From Alteromonas sp. MMG017 (GTDB taxonomy: Bacteria > Pseudomonadota > Gammaproteobacteria > Enterobacterales > Alteromonadaceae), in the NCBI RefSeq assembly GCF_018100795.1, contig NZ_JAGJDY010000015.1, positions 1 through 64,000 on the forward strand: a stretch of 64,000 nt of DNA, written 5' to 3'. Below are positions 1 to 9,952 of this stretch, in pieces. The position numbers and the translations under genes were made by a program. The notes beneath the pieces were generated by a model that worked only from the letters and a program-made list of their open reading frames with translations, had not been told where the DNA came from and did no database searches. Each line of letters starts with the position of its first letter. Position 1 is the stretch's first letter.

Positions 1-32
1 AAATGATTTTCGTTATTGAAGAGTTCTCGGAG

Positions 33-395
33 TTAAGCAGGCTTACCATTTAACAATACGGTAATTTCCTGACGTTGGCTGTTAATAAAGTGATTGAACT
101 TCTTCGATTTTGAAGGTAAGTGCTGCTTACCGGTGTAAACCAGATACAACTTTCTTCATTGCGGGAGCCATTCCTCACAAAAGCTTATTAGTTTTCCTTC
201 ATCGATATACCGTTGAACTAATCCAGTAGGCAAATACGCAGCTCCTGCACCGTGTAATCTCATTTGAACCGATATAAGAAGATCATCCGATAAAAAACGG
301 TGAGCCATACTAAGAGCAATAGACTCTCTCTGAAGCATAAAGCGCCACGGCAATATCAAACCATTATTGTGTAGTGGCATAGTTAAATTGGCCAC
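33..395 (-). pseudogene. LysR-family regulator, C-terminal remnant with in-frame stop
   Basis: The minus strand encodes a substrate-binding-domain tail typical of LysR regulators: RFLSDD, then GAGAAYLP, then a W-L-P motif. Reading stops at a TGA at 156-158. In the same frame beyond it, sequence continues with the usual LysR ending (LYLVYTGKQ, then KKFNHFINSQRQE) to a TAA at 33-35. The N-terminal helix-turn-helix half is missing; 396-735 gives no open LysR frame. This looks like a dead gene carrying at least one nonsense mutation and a 5' loss. A recoded or mis-sequenced stop is possible but unlikely, given the missing 5' end. Confidence 0.75.
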
Positions 396-735
396 TCGAT
401 TAGAGGCTTTGCAATACCTGAGGTTGTCCGAATTGTTTTAAATTAGTAAAAACACTGAGGCGTTTATGCCCAAAAACAAGTTTATCGACCGTCTGCTTCT
501 CGCTCTGTGTCGCCACTCTATTGTCAATGTGCCAATGACCGCTTAATGTAAGTTTCAGCCCCTAAGTGCTAGCTGCACCTTGAGACAAGGAGCGGACATT
601 CAGCATGCAGAAAATTGACTAACCTTTGGGTAGTTAATTGCAAAAAAATTATGCCACTACATCCCAAATTAAAAGCTTCGAGTGGATAGTTACAAGTAGA
701 GCAATGCCGTGCTTAAAGCTAGAAATACTGTGCAC

Positions 736-2148
736 TCAGTCAACTACAGTGTCATCATGACCATAATTATCACTCACGTAATCGCTTTCAAAATCGGCGT
801 TGATAGCTAAAGATTGACTGAAAGTCTCTTTCGCAGTCGTCTCATCCCCTTTAGATAGATAGGCAAAGGCTAGACTGTCGTATACCTGAGGTGCATCTGG
901 AAAAAGTGAAACTAAATAATAGAACATGTCAAATGCCTCCGTAAATGATTCTGCCCTAAGGAGTTCCATTCCAAGTTCATTGATGGTTCTGCCAATGAAT
1001 CGCTCGTATCCCTCATCGCTGTAAGCCAGTTTAAATTGCTTTGAAAACTTCTTTTTCCCGTTGGTCTTATAGTATTCGTAAGCAAAATTCTTTTCCAACT
1101 GCCTAACTGGCGCATACTCCCCGTTTTTGATAAACGAGAGTATTCGACCAGATATGAGTTCCGCGACTAAGTTGTCACTATTTGCAAGAACCACAATTTG
1201 ATAGTTACTAGCTAGGTCAATTTCCACGGCGGCACTGACTCCAAGTCCGCCACCATATGCCCCCCAATGAGGCTTATCCATAGCAAATACTTTGCGATTA
1301 ATTGGGTTTGAATTTTGTAATAGTTTATTGGTGTAAAAGAGCGCTTTATAAAATCGATGTACGTCTCTTACAGTTGACTCAATACCGCCATCTGGACTTG
1401 GATGCTCAACAACACCCACTTCCCTCAATGTGCTGTCGTATTGATAAGTATATTTTACCGACTGGTGATCATGTGAATGAGAAGGCTCGAATGTGGTGTC
1501 TGTCATTTCCGTCGGTAAGAATATCTTATTTTTCAGTAGTTCTTCGAATGGCTCACCCGTAACTTTTTCAAGAATCTTACCCAATACGATATATCCGTAG
1601 TTCGAATATTGATTGTCAGTACCGGGTTTGAATATGAGGGGGCGATCGATCAATATACTCAGTTTCTTATCGAGAGTATCAAATGCAAGAGGGTTTTCCC
1701 GATATTCAGCGACAAAGATATCGTCAAAACCAGCGCTGTGATTTAGTAGTTGTTCGATTGTTATGTCTTCAGTAAAAGACTGTTTGAAACCCAAATCAAA
1801 GGAAATCAGCTGACTGTTCAACCTAAGCTTGCCTTTTTCAATTTGTTGTAATACCAATACTTTAGTGAAGTCCTTCATGATCGAACCAAGGTTAAACCGA
1901 GTTTGCCCCGTGTTCTTTATTTGCTCTTTAATGTTCTGAAAACCATAAGACGATACAAATATTTCTTTATCATCTTGTATTACCAGTACACTTCCGGAAA
2001 ACCACCCCATATCATGAAATTGCGTTGCGATGTCGTTCGCGATTGCAGGAAGAGTCGTATTCTTTGCGTTTTGGTCATTTTCGTCACCAAAAGCAAAAGA
2101 GCAAAAGGAAAAAAATAGGATAAAAACTAATGTTGATTTCTGATTCAC
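736..2148 (-). CDS. Secreted serine hydrolase, beta-lactamase class C/PBP type, with TPR-like tail
   Basis: A 470-aa protein with an N-terminal signal peptide (hydrophobic core about residues 6-20). The class C beta-lactamase/DD-peptidase fold is shown by the S-I-M-K nucleophile tetrad (S89-K92), Y181-S182-N183, and a GGGLG stretch where the third conserved box lies. Family members include penicillin-binding hydrolases, esterases and D-aminopeptidases, so the substrate cannot be told. About residues 400-455 resemble one or two TPR repeats (A-F-D-M-F-Y-Y and Y-D-S-L-A-F-A-Y-L-S-K-G), an added tail seen in many marine and Bacteroidetes hydrolases of this family. The start is GTG at 2148 with a GGAG box about 10 bp upstream. 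It is a single gene. Confidence 0.85.
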   Translation of the reverse strand: MNQKSTLVFILFFSFCSFAFGDENDQNAKNTTLPAIANDIATQFHDMGWFSGSVLVIQDDKEIFVSSYGFQNIKEQIKNTGQTRFNLGSIMKDFTKVLVLQQIEKGKLRLNSQLISFDLGFKQSFTEDITIEQLLNHSAGFDDIFVAEYRENPLAFDTLDKKLSILIDRPLIFKPGTDNQYSNYGYIVLGKILEKVTGEPFEELLKNKIFLPTEMTDTTFEPSHSHDHQSVKYTYQYDSTLREVGVVEHPSPDGGIESTVRDVHRFYKALFYTNKLLQNSNPINRKVFAMDKPHWGAYGGGLGVSAAVEIDLASNYQIVVLANSDNLVAELISGRILSFIKNGEYAPVRQLEKNFAYEYYKTNGKKKFSKQFKLAYSDEGYERFIGRTINELGMELLRAESFTEAFDMFYYLVSLFPDAPQVYDSLAFAYLSKGDETTAKETFSQSLAINADFESDYVSDNYGHDDTVVD

Positions 2149-2387
2149 TTGGTTGACGCTCCACTGTCATATTTATTTTTTATCTACGCGTTAGCGTAAC
2201 ACCATTCTGTGATGAAGAACGATTTGCTCTACTCTCTTCTGAAAACTTGCGACTGGAAACATTTACTTAGCTGTTGTACTTCGTTTTAAAATAAAAAATG
2301 CAAACCTCAGACTGGCTTACGTTTGATTAGAAATTAAAAATCGTGAACATCCGCTTCACGTACACTTGAGACTGTCAGATTAGCTGG

Positions 2388-2436
2388 CGCCCAATCAATT
2401 GCCTATCCACCTTCAAACAAGGCTCTCTATTGGGCG
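2388..2436 (-). terminator. Inverted repeat downstream of the catabolic operon
   Basis: CGCCCAAT (2388-2395) is repeated in inverse orientation as ATTGGGCG (2429-2436), just past the leuD-like stop. The loop is long (33 bases) and there is no clear U-tract, so a terminator role is weak. The remaining 2149-2449 gap shows no gene. Confidence 0.35.
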
Positions 2437-2449
2437 TTTAATAGAACGT

Positions 2450-3049
2450 TTACATATAATACAATGCTTTTGCTTCGTACCCAGCAATAGCGTCGCCTTC
2501 CAGTAATGTTCTTCCTATTTTATCTACTCCAGTTATCAAATTTTGTTTATGGTGAAGCGGAATAGCAAAATTGAAAATGTTGCTGTTTAAATAAACTTGC
2601 TGATTGTTTAAATCAACCACTACCCGTTGATTGGGATTCAACTGGCATTGATTTGCAATTTTATCTACCACATTGCTGGGTAACGTAATCGGTAAGATTT
2701 GATTATTAAGACAATTAGCATAAAAAATATCGGCAAATCCTTTGGCTATAATTACCCTAAATCCAAAGTCGGCAATGGCCCATGGCGCATGCTCTCGACT
2801 AGAGCCACAACCGAAGTTCTCGCCCGCAAGCAGTATTTCCGCTCCAACATAGGCAGGATTATTGAGTACACAGGCAGGGTTTAAAACGCTCTCTTTGGAA
2901 TCAAGGTAACGTAAATCATGGAGAAGATGCTTACCAAAACCTTGCCGAGTGACTTCTGTCAAAAATTGCTTCGGTAGTAATTGATCAGTATCCACGTTAT
3001 TTTCTACGAAAGGTACTGCTATAGAATCAACGGTTTTCAATGGCCTCAT
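2450..3049 (-). CDS. leuD: LeuD-like aconitase-family hydratase, small subunit
   Basis: A 199-aa swivel-domain subunit of the isopropylmalate isomerase/maleate hydratase family. It has [13 protein letters not shown] near the N-terminus and the substrate-binding loop [16 protein letters not shown], both close to the E. coli LeuD layout and length. It overlaps the LeuC-like gene by 4 bp, so the two subunits are translationally coupled. As a LeuCD pair they would hydrate/dehydrate a substituted maleate. No leuA or leuB is adjacent; the neighbours are catabolic. I infer a dedicated citraconate- or alkylmaleate-hydratase role rather than leucine synthesis. The symbol denotes the family, not proven function. 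Confidence 0.85.
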   Translation of the reverse strand: MRPLKTVDSIAVPFVENNVDTDQLLPKQFLTEVTRQGFGKHLLHDLRYLDSKESVLNPACVLNNPAYVGAEILLAGENFGCGSSREHAPWAIADFGFRVIIAKGFADIFYANCLNNQILPITLPSNVVDKIANQCQLNPNQRVVVDLNNQQVYLNSNIFNFAIPLHHKQNLITGVDKIGRTLLEGDAIAGYEAKALYYM

Positions 3050-4455
3050 GGCTGCCTCCTTAATAGCAATCTAACATCGGTCAATTTTCCCTTTAATGCC
3101 GCCCCAGCGGCCATGGCTGGGCTGACTAAATGCGTTTTAGCGCCTCGTCCCTGTCGCCCCTCAAAGTTTCGATTACTGGTAGAAGCACACCGGTCTCCCT
3201 CTCTAAGCACATCATCGTTCATACCCAAACACATCGAGCACCCAGGTAATCGCCACTCAAACCCCGCATCAATAAAAACGCGATCTAGCCCTTCTTCTTC
3301 CGCCAGTTTTTTCACTCGCATCGAACCAGGTACCACAATAGCTTTTACTTGTTCGGCCACTCGCCCATTTGATACCACCGCAGCGGCCTCTCTTAAATCT
3401 TCTATTCGACTGTTTGTACACGAACCAATAAACACATGGGAAATAGCAACATCGTCTATGCTTTGTCCAGCGTTAATGTCCATATACTGCAGCGCCTTTT
3501 GCATAGCGCTACTGTCGCCATCAGAATAACTGTCAGGCAATTGAGGAACGGCTTCATCGATGCCGATAACTTGCCCTGGGTTAGTTCCCCACGTCACCTG
3601 AGGGGATAAACGAGACACATCAATGTCGACTGTTTTATCAAATTCTGCACCAACATCTGAAAAAAGCGCCGACCAAGCGACTTTCATTGCCTCGAACTTC
3701 TCTCCTTTAGGCGAAAATGCTTTTCCGTCTAAGTAGCTAAATGTGACATCATCCGGTGCAATCATGCCTGCTTTCGCGCCGGCTTCGATACTCATGTTGC
3801 AGATTGTCATTCGCCCTTCTATCGACAAACTCGATATCGCGTCTCCGGTATACTCCACAACAAACCCGGTTGCACCGTCGTGTCCAATTTCTCGAATTAA
3901 GGCTAAAATCATATCTTTAGCGAAGACACCTTCGGGTAGCTCGCCATTAAAATTAACCCGCATATTCTTTGCTTTGCTTTGCCGAATAGTTTGAGTTGCT
4001 AACACATGCTCCACATCAGATGTGCCAATACCAAACGCTAGCGTACCCAAGGCGCCGTGGGTAGCGGTGTGCGAGTCGCCACACACCACGGTCATACCAG
4101 GATGAATAAGCCCCATTTCCGGCCCCATAACATGCACAATACCTTGGTGACTGTCTCCTACTGGATATAAAACGATATTATTAGCTTGGCAGTTTTTAAT
4201 TAATGTCTTTAACTGCAACGCGTTCTTTGGACCACATGCATCAAGACTCGTCGACTGCGTAGAAATGCTATGATCCATTGTTGCTATCGTTAAGTCAGGT
4301 CGTCTTACTTTTCTGTTGAATTGTTTTAAACCATCAAATGCCTGAGGGGAAGTCACTTCATGAATCAAGTGCCTATCAATGTAAAGCAACCCGTCACCAT
4401 CAACTGAAGTAACAAAATGTCTGTCCCAAAGCTTGTCATAAAGTGTTTTAGGCAT
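3046..4455 (-). CDS. leuC: LeuC-like aconitase-family hydratase, large subunit
   Basis: A 469-aa protein, about the size of E. coli LeuC. It carries all three [4Fe-4S] cysteines: C346 in GSCTNSR, and C406 and C409 in [16 protein letters not shown] near residue 60, the [12 protein letters not shown] loop (127-138) and [16 protein letters not shown] (423-438) are also present. The start chosen is ATG 4455, which begins MPKTLYDK as in the family and has GGAGGA upstream; a longer reading frame to 4623 would only add unrelated residues. It overlaps the preceding amidohydrolase by 8 bp. Known family reactions include isopropylmalate, citraconate, maleate and dimethylmaleate (de)hydration. Context favours a catabolic hydratase. 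Confidence 0.88.
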   Translation of the reverse strand: MPKTLYDKLWDRHFVTSVDGDGLLYIDRHLIHEVTSPQAFDGLKQFNRKVRRPDLTIATMDHSISTQSTSLDACGPKNALQLKTLIKNCQANNIVLYPVGDSHQGIVHVMGPEMGLIHPGMTVVCGDSHTATHGALGTLAFGIGTSDVEHVLATQTIRQSKAKNMRVNFNGELPEGVFAKDMILALIREIGHDGATGFVVEYTGDAISSLSIEGRMTICNMSIEAGAKAGMIAPDDVTFSYLDGKAFSPKGEKFEAMKVAWSALFSDVGAEFDKTVDIDVSRLSPQVTWGTNPGQVIGIDEAVPQLPDSYSDGDSSAMQKALQYMDINAGQSIDDVAISHVFIGSCTNSRIEDLREAAAVVSNGRVAEQVKAIVVPGSMRVKKLAEEEGLDRVFIDAGFEWRLPGCSMCLGMNDDVLREGDRCASTSNRNFEGRQGRGAKTHLVSPAMAAGAALKGKLTDVRLLLRRQP

Positions 4456-5077
4456 GGTCGTCCTCCGCTTCTCTCTTAGCAAAATATGACGACACAGTGT
4501 CAAGACTGACAACTTCAGTATACTTTGCGTGTAGGTCATGCAAGTTCGCTTTGTGAGCGTCAATGTTTCTGTCTCCGCAGGCCTCTTCGACAACCCACAC
4601 AGGAAAATTACACGACAAAGCATCTACTGCGGTTGCGCGAACGCAACCGCTGGTTGTTAAGCCACACACCACTACGCTGTCCACCCCGCCGGTTTTTAAC
4701 TTTTCATTTAGCTGGGTTCCAAAAAAAGCACTTGGGGCGGTTTTCTCAATTAACGTGGCATTTTCAGAAAACGATAGGCGGGGGTCTATCTCAACCCACC
4801 GGCTACCTCGAACAAGCATATCTAAGTCAGGCAAATGCTGTCTGAACACCGATTGCTGGCTGTCGTTGTCATATACAACTGTTGAAAAATAAACAGGTAA
4901 GTCTGCGCCATCGAAGTGCTGAATTAGTGCTTCAGCGGCGGTAATTTCACTATCAAATACACCGCCAAGAGGACTTTCAGGTGACGCAAAGCCTACTGTC
5001 ATATCGACAACAATTAACGCAGGGCGCACGCCAAAGGCGACACCTTGCGATAGTAAATCGCTGCTACTAAGCTGCAT
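4448..5077 (-). CDS. Isochorismatase-like cysteine amidohydrolase
   Basis: A 209-aa protein with the complete cysteine-hydrolase triad D25, K112 and C145 ([30 protein letters not shown]). The opening [16 protein letters not shown] resembles N-carbamoylsarcosine amidase and maleamate amidohydrolase (NicF) more than true isochorismatase. The expected reaction is C-N hydrolysis of a half-amide or carbamoyl compound with ammonia release. The start is ATG 5077, one base after the TAA of the preceding hyuB-like gene; a TTG at 5092 in the same frame is less likely. Position right after the ring-opening enzymes suggests it acts on their product. Confidence 0.85.
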   Translation of the reverse strand: MQLSSSDLLSQGVAFGVRPALIVVDMTVGFASPESPLGGVFDSEITAAEALIQHFDGADLPVYFSTVVYDNDSQQSVFRQHLPDLDMLVRGSRWVEIDPRLSFSENATLIEKTAPSAFFGTQLNEKLKTGGVDSVVVCGLTTSGCVRATAVDALSCNFPVWVVEEACGDRNIDAHKANLHDLHAKYTEVVSLDTVSSYFAKREAEDDHA

Positions 5078-5078
5078 A

Positions 5079-6944
5079 TTATTGTCTCGCAACGTTGAAC
5101 GATGGTGATACAGGTGCGGCTAAGCCTGTTTCCTCTTTCGCTTTGGCTTTGATTTCTTCTATTGTTCCGCCACGATTAAACAACGACACTTCACCTCTCT
5201 CTTCTTTCAATGTCGCTCGCAAGCGCTGGGTTTCGGTGTCGTTTACCGACCCATTTTCAATCACCACACCGTATCGACGCGCGCCTTCCAAAGAGACTAA
5301 TCCTCTGGCGACATCATCAGCTACCGCATTGGGATCGCGGTCAAATGGATCGCCCCAACCGCCGCCGCCCCATGTATCGAAATACAATACATCACCCGCT
5401 TTTACTGCAATGCCCTCGCACTTGGCAGGGAGAATTTCTGTGCTGCCATCTTCTCGAATGAGGCGTTTTGTTGAACGTTTACCTGGCAACCCTCCATTAA
5501 CGCCCCAAGGATAAGTTAACCATCTGTCATCATGAATGGCGATGGCCCCATCACAAAGGAACCGATACCCCACCGACAAGCCATTACCGCCGCGGTGAAA
5601 ACCAGGGCCGCCGGAGTCTGGAATAGTTTCGTAAGTTTCAACACGTAGAGGAAAGTACGCTTCAATAAATTCGTTCGGTACGTTAGTAAAACCCGGCCAC
5701 AAAGAATGTCCGTCTGGCCCATCACCTACAGGCCTGCCTGGGATCCCACCAAAGCCAATCTGGAAGAGTTGGAACCACTCTCCTTTATCGTCATACCCAG
5801 AATAAAATAGATGGGGAGAATCAGAGAAACCGGCTGCATTCATGGCATCAGGCGCACCTTGTCCTAACAGCCCTCCCATTACGTCAAAGATACGGCCTAA
5901 TGCGTGCGTTCTTCCCGACAGGGCGGCGGGAAAGTTTGGTTTAAGTAAGCTGCCTTGAGGTATACGCACATCAACTAAGTCATAAAACCCATCATTGAAC
6001 AGTATTTGTGGGTCCACCAAATTTATCGTAAAAGAGCCGAAGAACATCTTGAACATGTCTTCATTTAAGTAGAAATTTATTGAGCTTTTCGCTTGCGGGT
6101 CGGTGCCTTCAAAATCGAAAATTGCCTTGCCATTCTCACGCCACATCTTACAGCGTATTTTGTATGGCCCCATGCCCACACCATCGTCACATAAATAATC
6201 TTCGAATACGCGAGGCTCTTCTGGCACCAACATATTGATAATGGCTTCCATCGCAACATGGTTACGCTCGAGCATAATTTCCATGGTGGAATAAAACATA
6301 TCGTCACCGAAACGCTCGGCTATTTCTTGGCAGCGTTTTGCCGCCGTTTTACACGCTGCCACTAGTGCGTTCAAGTCAAAGCGGTTCCACTGTGGCGTTC
6401 GCACATTATGTAAAATGAGCTCTAATATATCGCGTTGTAGCACACCCTTTTTATAGAGTTTTGTGGGTGGAATTCGAATACCTTCTTGAAATATGGTTTC
6501 CGCTTTAATGGGTATTGAGCCTGGCACCATTCCGCCGTTATCTGACATATGACCAAACATTGCAGACCACGCAATGTGTCGCCCCTCTTTAAAGATAGGA
6601 ACAAGAATAATCCAGTCGGGTAAATGGGAAACGGCTGCATTTGTCATGTAAGGGTCGTTGGTAAGGATAATATCCCCTTCTTCCAGTTCGCCCTCAAATG
6701 CACTTAGGAAGCCATGGATAAAAGAACCAAATTGCCCTACTACCATTTTGCCGTCTTTATTAGCAATCATGGGAAAGCAATCACCCTGCTCGCGGATCCC
6801 TGGGCTCATTGCGGTACGAAATAGTACCGCATCCATTTCCTCTCTGGCATTACGCAATGCATTTTCAATGATATCGACGGTAACCGTATCAACGTCAATT
6901 CTGGTCAACTCAGCTGTGTTCGTTTGTTTAATTTTATTATTCAT
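5079..6944 (-). CDS. hyuB: Hydantoinase B/oxoprolinase-family subunit
   Basis: A 621-aa member of the hydantoinase B/5-oxoprolinase C-terminal family. Landmarks are DIIENALRNAREEMD near the N-terminus, REQGDCF, the NDPYMTNAAVSHLPDW block (typical form NDPY..GTHLPD), and a glycine-rich C-terminal part (GGPGFHRGGNGL and WGGGGWGDPFDRD). With subunit A it forms ATP-dependent ring-opening enzymes (N-methylhydantoinase, 5-oxoprolinase) or, in related complexes, ATP-dependent ketone carboxylases. It lies 9 bp after hyuA and 1 bp before the amidohydrolase start, so it is part of one transcript. The substrate is not determinable; a cyclic imide is inferred from the neighbours. Confidence 0.88.
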   Translation of the reverse strand: MNNKIKQTNTAELTRIDVDTVTVDIIENALRNAREEMDAVLFRTAMSPGIREQGDCFPMIANKDGKMVVGQFGSFIHGFLSAFEGELEEGDIILTNDPYMTNAAVSHLPDWIILVPIFKEGRHIAWSAMFGHMSDNGGMVPGSIPIKAETIFQEGIRIPPTKLYKKGVLQRDILELILHNVRTPQWNRFDLNALVAACKTAAKRCQEIAERFGDDMFYSTMEIMLERNHVAMEAIINMLVPEEPRVFEDYLCDDGVGMGPYKIRCKMWRENGKAIFDFEGTDPQAKSSINFYLNEDMFKMFFGSFTINLVDPQILFNDGFYDLVDVRIPQGSLLKPNFPAALSGRTHALGRIFDVMGGLLGQGAPDAMNAAGFSDSPHLFYSGYDDKGEWFQLFQIGFGGIPGRPVGDGPDGHSLWPGFTNVPNEFIEAYFPLRVETYETIPDSGGPGFHRGGNGLSVGYRFLCDGAIAIHDDRWLTYPWGVNGGLPGKRSTKRLIREDGSTEILPAKCEGIAVKAGDVLYFDTWGGGGWGDPFDRDPNAVADDVARGLVSLEGARRYGVVIENGSVNDTETQRLRATLKEERGEVSLFNRGGTIEEIKAKAKEETGLAAPVSPSFNVARQ

Positions 6945-6953
6945 AACGCCTCC

Positions 6954-9035
6954 TTATTTGCCAGTCGATTCAGGGCTGCTTAACGGGTTAAGTAATAGGT
7001 TGCCCACCGCATCAACGGTTGCAACGTAACCAGGAAGGACCACAGTAGTTGAGTCCATTTCACAAATAACAGCGGGCCCTTTAACCGATAACGCTTCGTG
7101 AAGTTTTCTACGCTCGTAAATGATTGCATCGTGATAGCTACCTTCATAATAAATTTGGCTATCGGTTAACATGCAATCTTCCAAGGTATGACTGGTGTTA
7201 ACAGGCGGAGGAGCAGGAAGCGCTTTGCTTTTTGCAGTAGCAACTGCGCGAACCATCACAACCTCATGGCCCTCTTCTAACGCAAAGGTGAATAACTGCG
7301 TATGTTCAGCATCAAAGTGCTTTTTAAGTAAAGAAAGACCCTTGTCTTCAATATCTTGCTTAGAAAAGGGAACGCAAAGTTGAAAGGCTTGCCCGGTGTA
7401 GCGAACATCCGCTTCATAAGTAATAGTTTGCTCGTCCATTGAAATTCCATCGGCGAGCAGGGTAGAAGATGCTTTTTCTGCTAATTCAGTGAGTACATGC
7501 TTAAATGCATCGTCGCTGAGATTGTCGATTAGCGAAACCAGTGTTTGGGAGGCCTCGTCACGTACCTGTGTGGTGGCATCACCATAGGCACATAATACGC
7601 CAGGACCAGGAGGAATAATGGCCGGCCACGCTTGGGTTAGAATACCCAGAGCATTGGCATGTAATGGACCAGCTCCGCCAAACCCTACAAGGGCAAATTC
7701 TCTTGGATCGAATCCTTGCTCTACCGACACTAACCGAAGGGCGCCGAACATAGCTTCGTTAGCAATCTTAATGATACCTTCAGCCGCTTCTTCAACCGAA
7801 ATATCCATGGCGTCAGCGACTTTTTTTACCGCCGCTACTGCAGCGTCTCGATTGATAGCCATTTTGCCACCAAGCTGCACATCTGAAGGAAGATAACCGA
7901 GTACCACATTAGCATCGCATACCGTTGGTTCTACACCGCCTTTCATATAAGCCGCTGGGCCCGGTTTAGCGCCAGCTGACTCTGGACCTACACGCAGTGC
8001 TTTGGTCAGTTCTGGCACAAAAGCAATAGAGCCACCACCAGCGCCAACGGTTCTTACGTCTACCGATGGTGCACGTACGGTAACATCTCCAACACGAGTT
8101 TCTCGTCTTACCCGAGCCGTTGCATTTTGAATAAGCGCAACATCAGTAGAGGTGCCGCCCATATCAAAAGTGAGTATGTCGTTAAACCCACCTTGTTTAC
8201 AAAAATGGATAGCCCCCGCTACACCGCCAGCAGGACCAGACATTAGCAAGTTAACTGGGCTTTCTGCGGCTGAACGTGCAGACGCCAGCCCGCCATCTGA
8301 GCGCAAGATAGACAGGTGAATATCACTGCCCATACGATCGGTTAGCGCGCCATATAAATTATCGACATATTTGGCTACTTCAGGGCGAACGTAACTGTTT
8401 ACCACTGTGGTTTCAGTTCGCTCGTATTCTTGCAATTCAGGAACAACATCAGAAGAAATAGAGATTGGCATATCAGGGAAAACACGCTGCGCAACCGCTT
8501 GAGCTTGGCGCTCGTTCTCTCCGTTCACATAGGCGTTTATAAAAGAGATAGTGAGTGCAGTAAATCCACCTTTATCTTTTAATGCCAGTAAGCTTTGCGT
8601 GAGCCTCTCTTCGTCCAGGGCTTTAACAATACTTCCATCAGCGCCCACTCTTTCACTTGCTTCAATGGTGAGTTCTAACGGTGCAAGCAAAGGCTTCTTC
8701 ATGTAGCTTACCCAGCCTCCCAGCCCACCCGGACAAAATGAACGTGCCACTTGCAACACGTGCTTATAGCCTTGTGTGGTAACCAGTGCGACACTTGCCC
8801 CTTTGCCAGTTAATACCGCATTGGTTGCAACAGTTGTACCGTGCATAACACGCGCGATATCAGCAACATTAACACCTGATTCTTCACAAATACGGTCTAT
8901 GCCGTTAAGCACCCCAACGGAAGAATCGTGCGGTGTAGAAGGTACTTTTGCAGTAAAGGTTTCCCCAGATATTTCGTTAATTAATAGTAGGTCGGTAAAG
9001 GTTCCTCCTACATCAACCCCTAATCGATAACTCAT
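6954..9035 (-). CDS. hyuA: Hydantoinase A/oxoprolinase-family ATPase subunit
   Basis: A 693-aa protein with two phosphate-binding motifs of the actin-like ATPase fold: DVGGTFTD (residues 8-15) and DMGGTSTDVAL (about 290). It also has HGTTVATNAVL, LMSGPAGGVAGA and FGGAGPLHA, all standard for hydantoinase A/N-methylhydantoinase alpha. It supplies ATP hydrolysis for ring opening together with the following subunit B. Its start overlaps the stop of the HMG-CoA-lyase-like gene by 4 bp (ATGA), showing coupling. Related acetone and acetophenone carboxylases share this fold, so a carboxylating role is the main alternative. Confidence 0.9.
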   Translation of the reverse strand: MSYRLGVDVGGTFTDLLLINEISGETFTAKVPSTPHDSSVGVLNGIDRICEESGVNVADIARVMHGTTVATNAVLTGKGASVALVTTQGYKHVLQVARSFCPGGLGGWVSYMKKPLLAPLELTIEASERVGADGSIVKALDEERLTQSLLALKDKGGFTALTISFINAYVNGENERQAQAVAQRVFPDMPISISSDVVPELQEYERTETTVVNSYVRPEVAKYVDNLYGALTDRMGSDIHLSILRSDGGLASARSAAESPVNLLMSGPAGGVAGAIHFCKQGGFNDILTFDMGGTSTDVALIQNATARVRRETRVGDVTVRAPSVDVRTVGAGGGSIAFVPELTKALRVGPESAGAKPGPAAYMKGGVEPTVCDANVVLGYLPSDVQLGGKMAINRDAAVAAVKKVADAMDISVEEAAEGIIKIANEAMFGALRLVSVEQGFDPREFALVGFGGAGPLHANALGILTQAWPAIIPPGPGVLCAYGDATTQVRDEASQTLVSLIDNLSDDAFKHVLTELAEKASSTLLADGISMDEQTITYEADVRYTGQAFQLCVPFSKQDIEDKGLSLLKKHFDAEHTQLFTFALEEGHEVVMVRAVATAKSKALPAPPPVNTSHTLEDCMLTDSQIYYEGSYHDAIIYERRKLHEALSVKGPAVICEMDSTTVVLPGYVATVDAVGNLLLNPLSSPESTGK

Positions 9036-9952
9036 TTGCTTCCCCTTTTATTTTCTTGTTGTTCTAACCAGGTTTTAGCATGCCCACCACGTGCTGTGCC
9101 TGTTAATGCCTTGGCTTTGTCCGATGCTGCAAGTAACAGGCCCATATCTATGCCTGTGCTATAACCCATTTGCTCTACTAGCAGCACCACGTCTTCTGTC
9201 GCTACATTTCCGGTGGCGCCCGGTGCAAATGGGCAGCCACCCAAGCCCGCTATTGATGCATCAAATTGTCGAATACCCGCTTCAATCGCGGCGTAAACGT
9301 TTGCAACGCCCATTGCGCGTGTATCATGAAAATGGCACGACAATTTGTTGGCGCCAAACTCCGATACCATTTTGCTCATCAGCGCATGTACCTGATCTGG
9401 AGATGCCGCACCAATCGTATCGGCCACCACAATGTGTGCAGCCCCAGCATCTAATAATGCGGCTGATACTTTAATCACTTCATCCACGCTGATGTGCCCT
9501 TCAAAAGGGCATTCCCATGCTGTTGCAACATAAGCTTGCACTTTACGATTTAATTGTGTGGCTAGAGCAAGCACGTCAGATGACATAGACAGGGCTTGGG
9601 TAGTCGTCATTCGAATATTTTTTTCGTTCATCGTTGTACTGGCAGCAACTACCAGTGACATCAGCGGCACATTTAATTCAACCCCAGTGCTAAACCCTCT
9701 TTCGTTAGGTATAAGCACTGAATACGCCACCTTATCTTTGGCCGCGAGTTGATTAATCACCTCATCTGTCCCCGCCATAGCGGGAACCGCTTTAGGCGAT
9801 ACAAAAGCCCCTACTTCAATGGCGGGTAATCCAGCTGTAACTAATGCATTTATTAATGCAAGTCGCTCATCCACACTTAGGTGCTTTTTCTGATTCTGTA
9901 GGCCATCTCTGGGGCCAACATCGTTGATGATGATTTTTCCTTTCGTTTTCAT
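9032..9952 (-). CDS. HMG-CoA-lyase-like DRE-TIM carbon-carbon lyase
   Basis: A 306-aa TIM-barrel lyase. The catalytic signature NDVGPRDGLQNQ (R15, D16), the metal ligands in CHFHDTRAMGVANV, and the active-site cysteine loop GLGGCPFAPGATGNVATED are all intact. The family cleaves 3-hydroxy-3-methylglutaryl-CoA to acetyl-CoA and acetoacetate. Citramalyl-CoA has the same tertiary beta-hydroxy-acyl-CoA group, so cleavage to pyruvate and acetyl-CoA is chemically plausible and fits the CoA-transferase/LeuCD neighbours. That assignment is inference. It is coupled to the gene before it through a TGATG overlap and to the next by ATGA. Confidence 0.87.
   Translation of the reverse strand: MKTKGKIIINDVGPRDGLQNQKKHLSVDERLALINALVTAGLPAIEVGAFVSPKAVPAMAGTDEVINQLAAKDKVAYSVLIPNERGFSTGVELNVPLMSLVVAASTTMNEKNIRMTTTQALSMSSDVLALATQLNRKVQAYVATAWECPFEGHISVDEVIKVSAALLDAGAAHIVVADTIGAASPDQVHALMSKMVSEFGANKLSCHFHDTRAMGVANVYAAIEAGIRQFDASIAGLGGCPFAPGATGNVATEDVVLLVEQMGYSTGIDMGLLLAASDKAKALTGTARGGHAKTWLEQQENKRGSK

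Noticed and set aside
156..395. Treating the 79-residue LysR-like frame as a functional small gene
   Set aside because: It lacks the DNA-binding domain, starts at GTG inside the effector domain, and homology continues past its stop.
2450..4455. Simple assignment of leuCD to leucine biosynthesis
   Set aside because: No leuA or leuB is nearby and the genes are fused by overlaps to a degradation operon; the biosynthetic role is kept only as an alternative.
4448..9035. Creatinine/N-methylhydantoin pathway for the HyuAB plus amidohydrolase genes
   Set aside because: These families alone would fit, but the coupled LeuCD, CoA-transferase and lyase have no role in it, and no creatinine deaminase or sarcosine oxidase is present.
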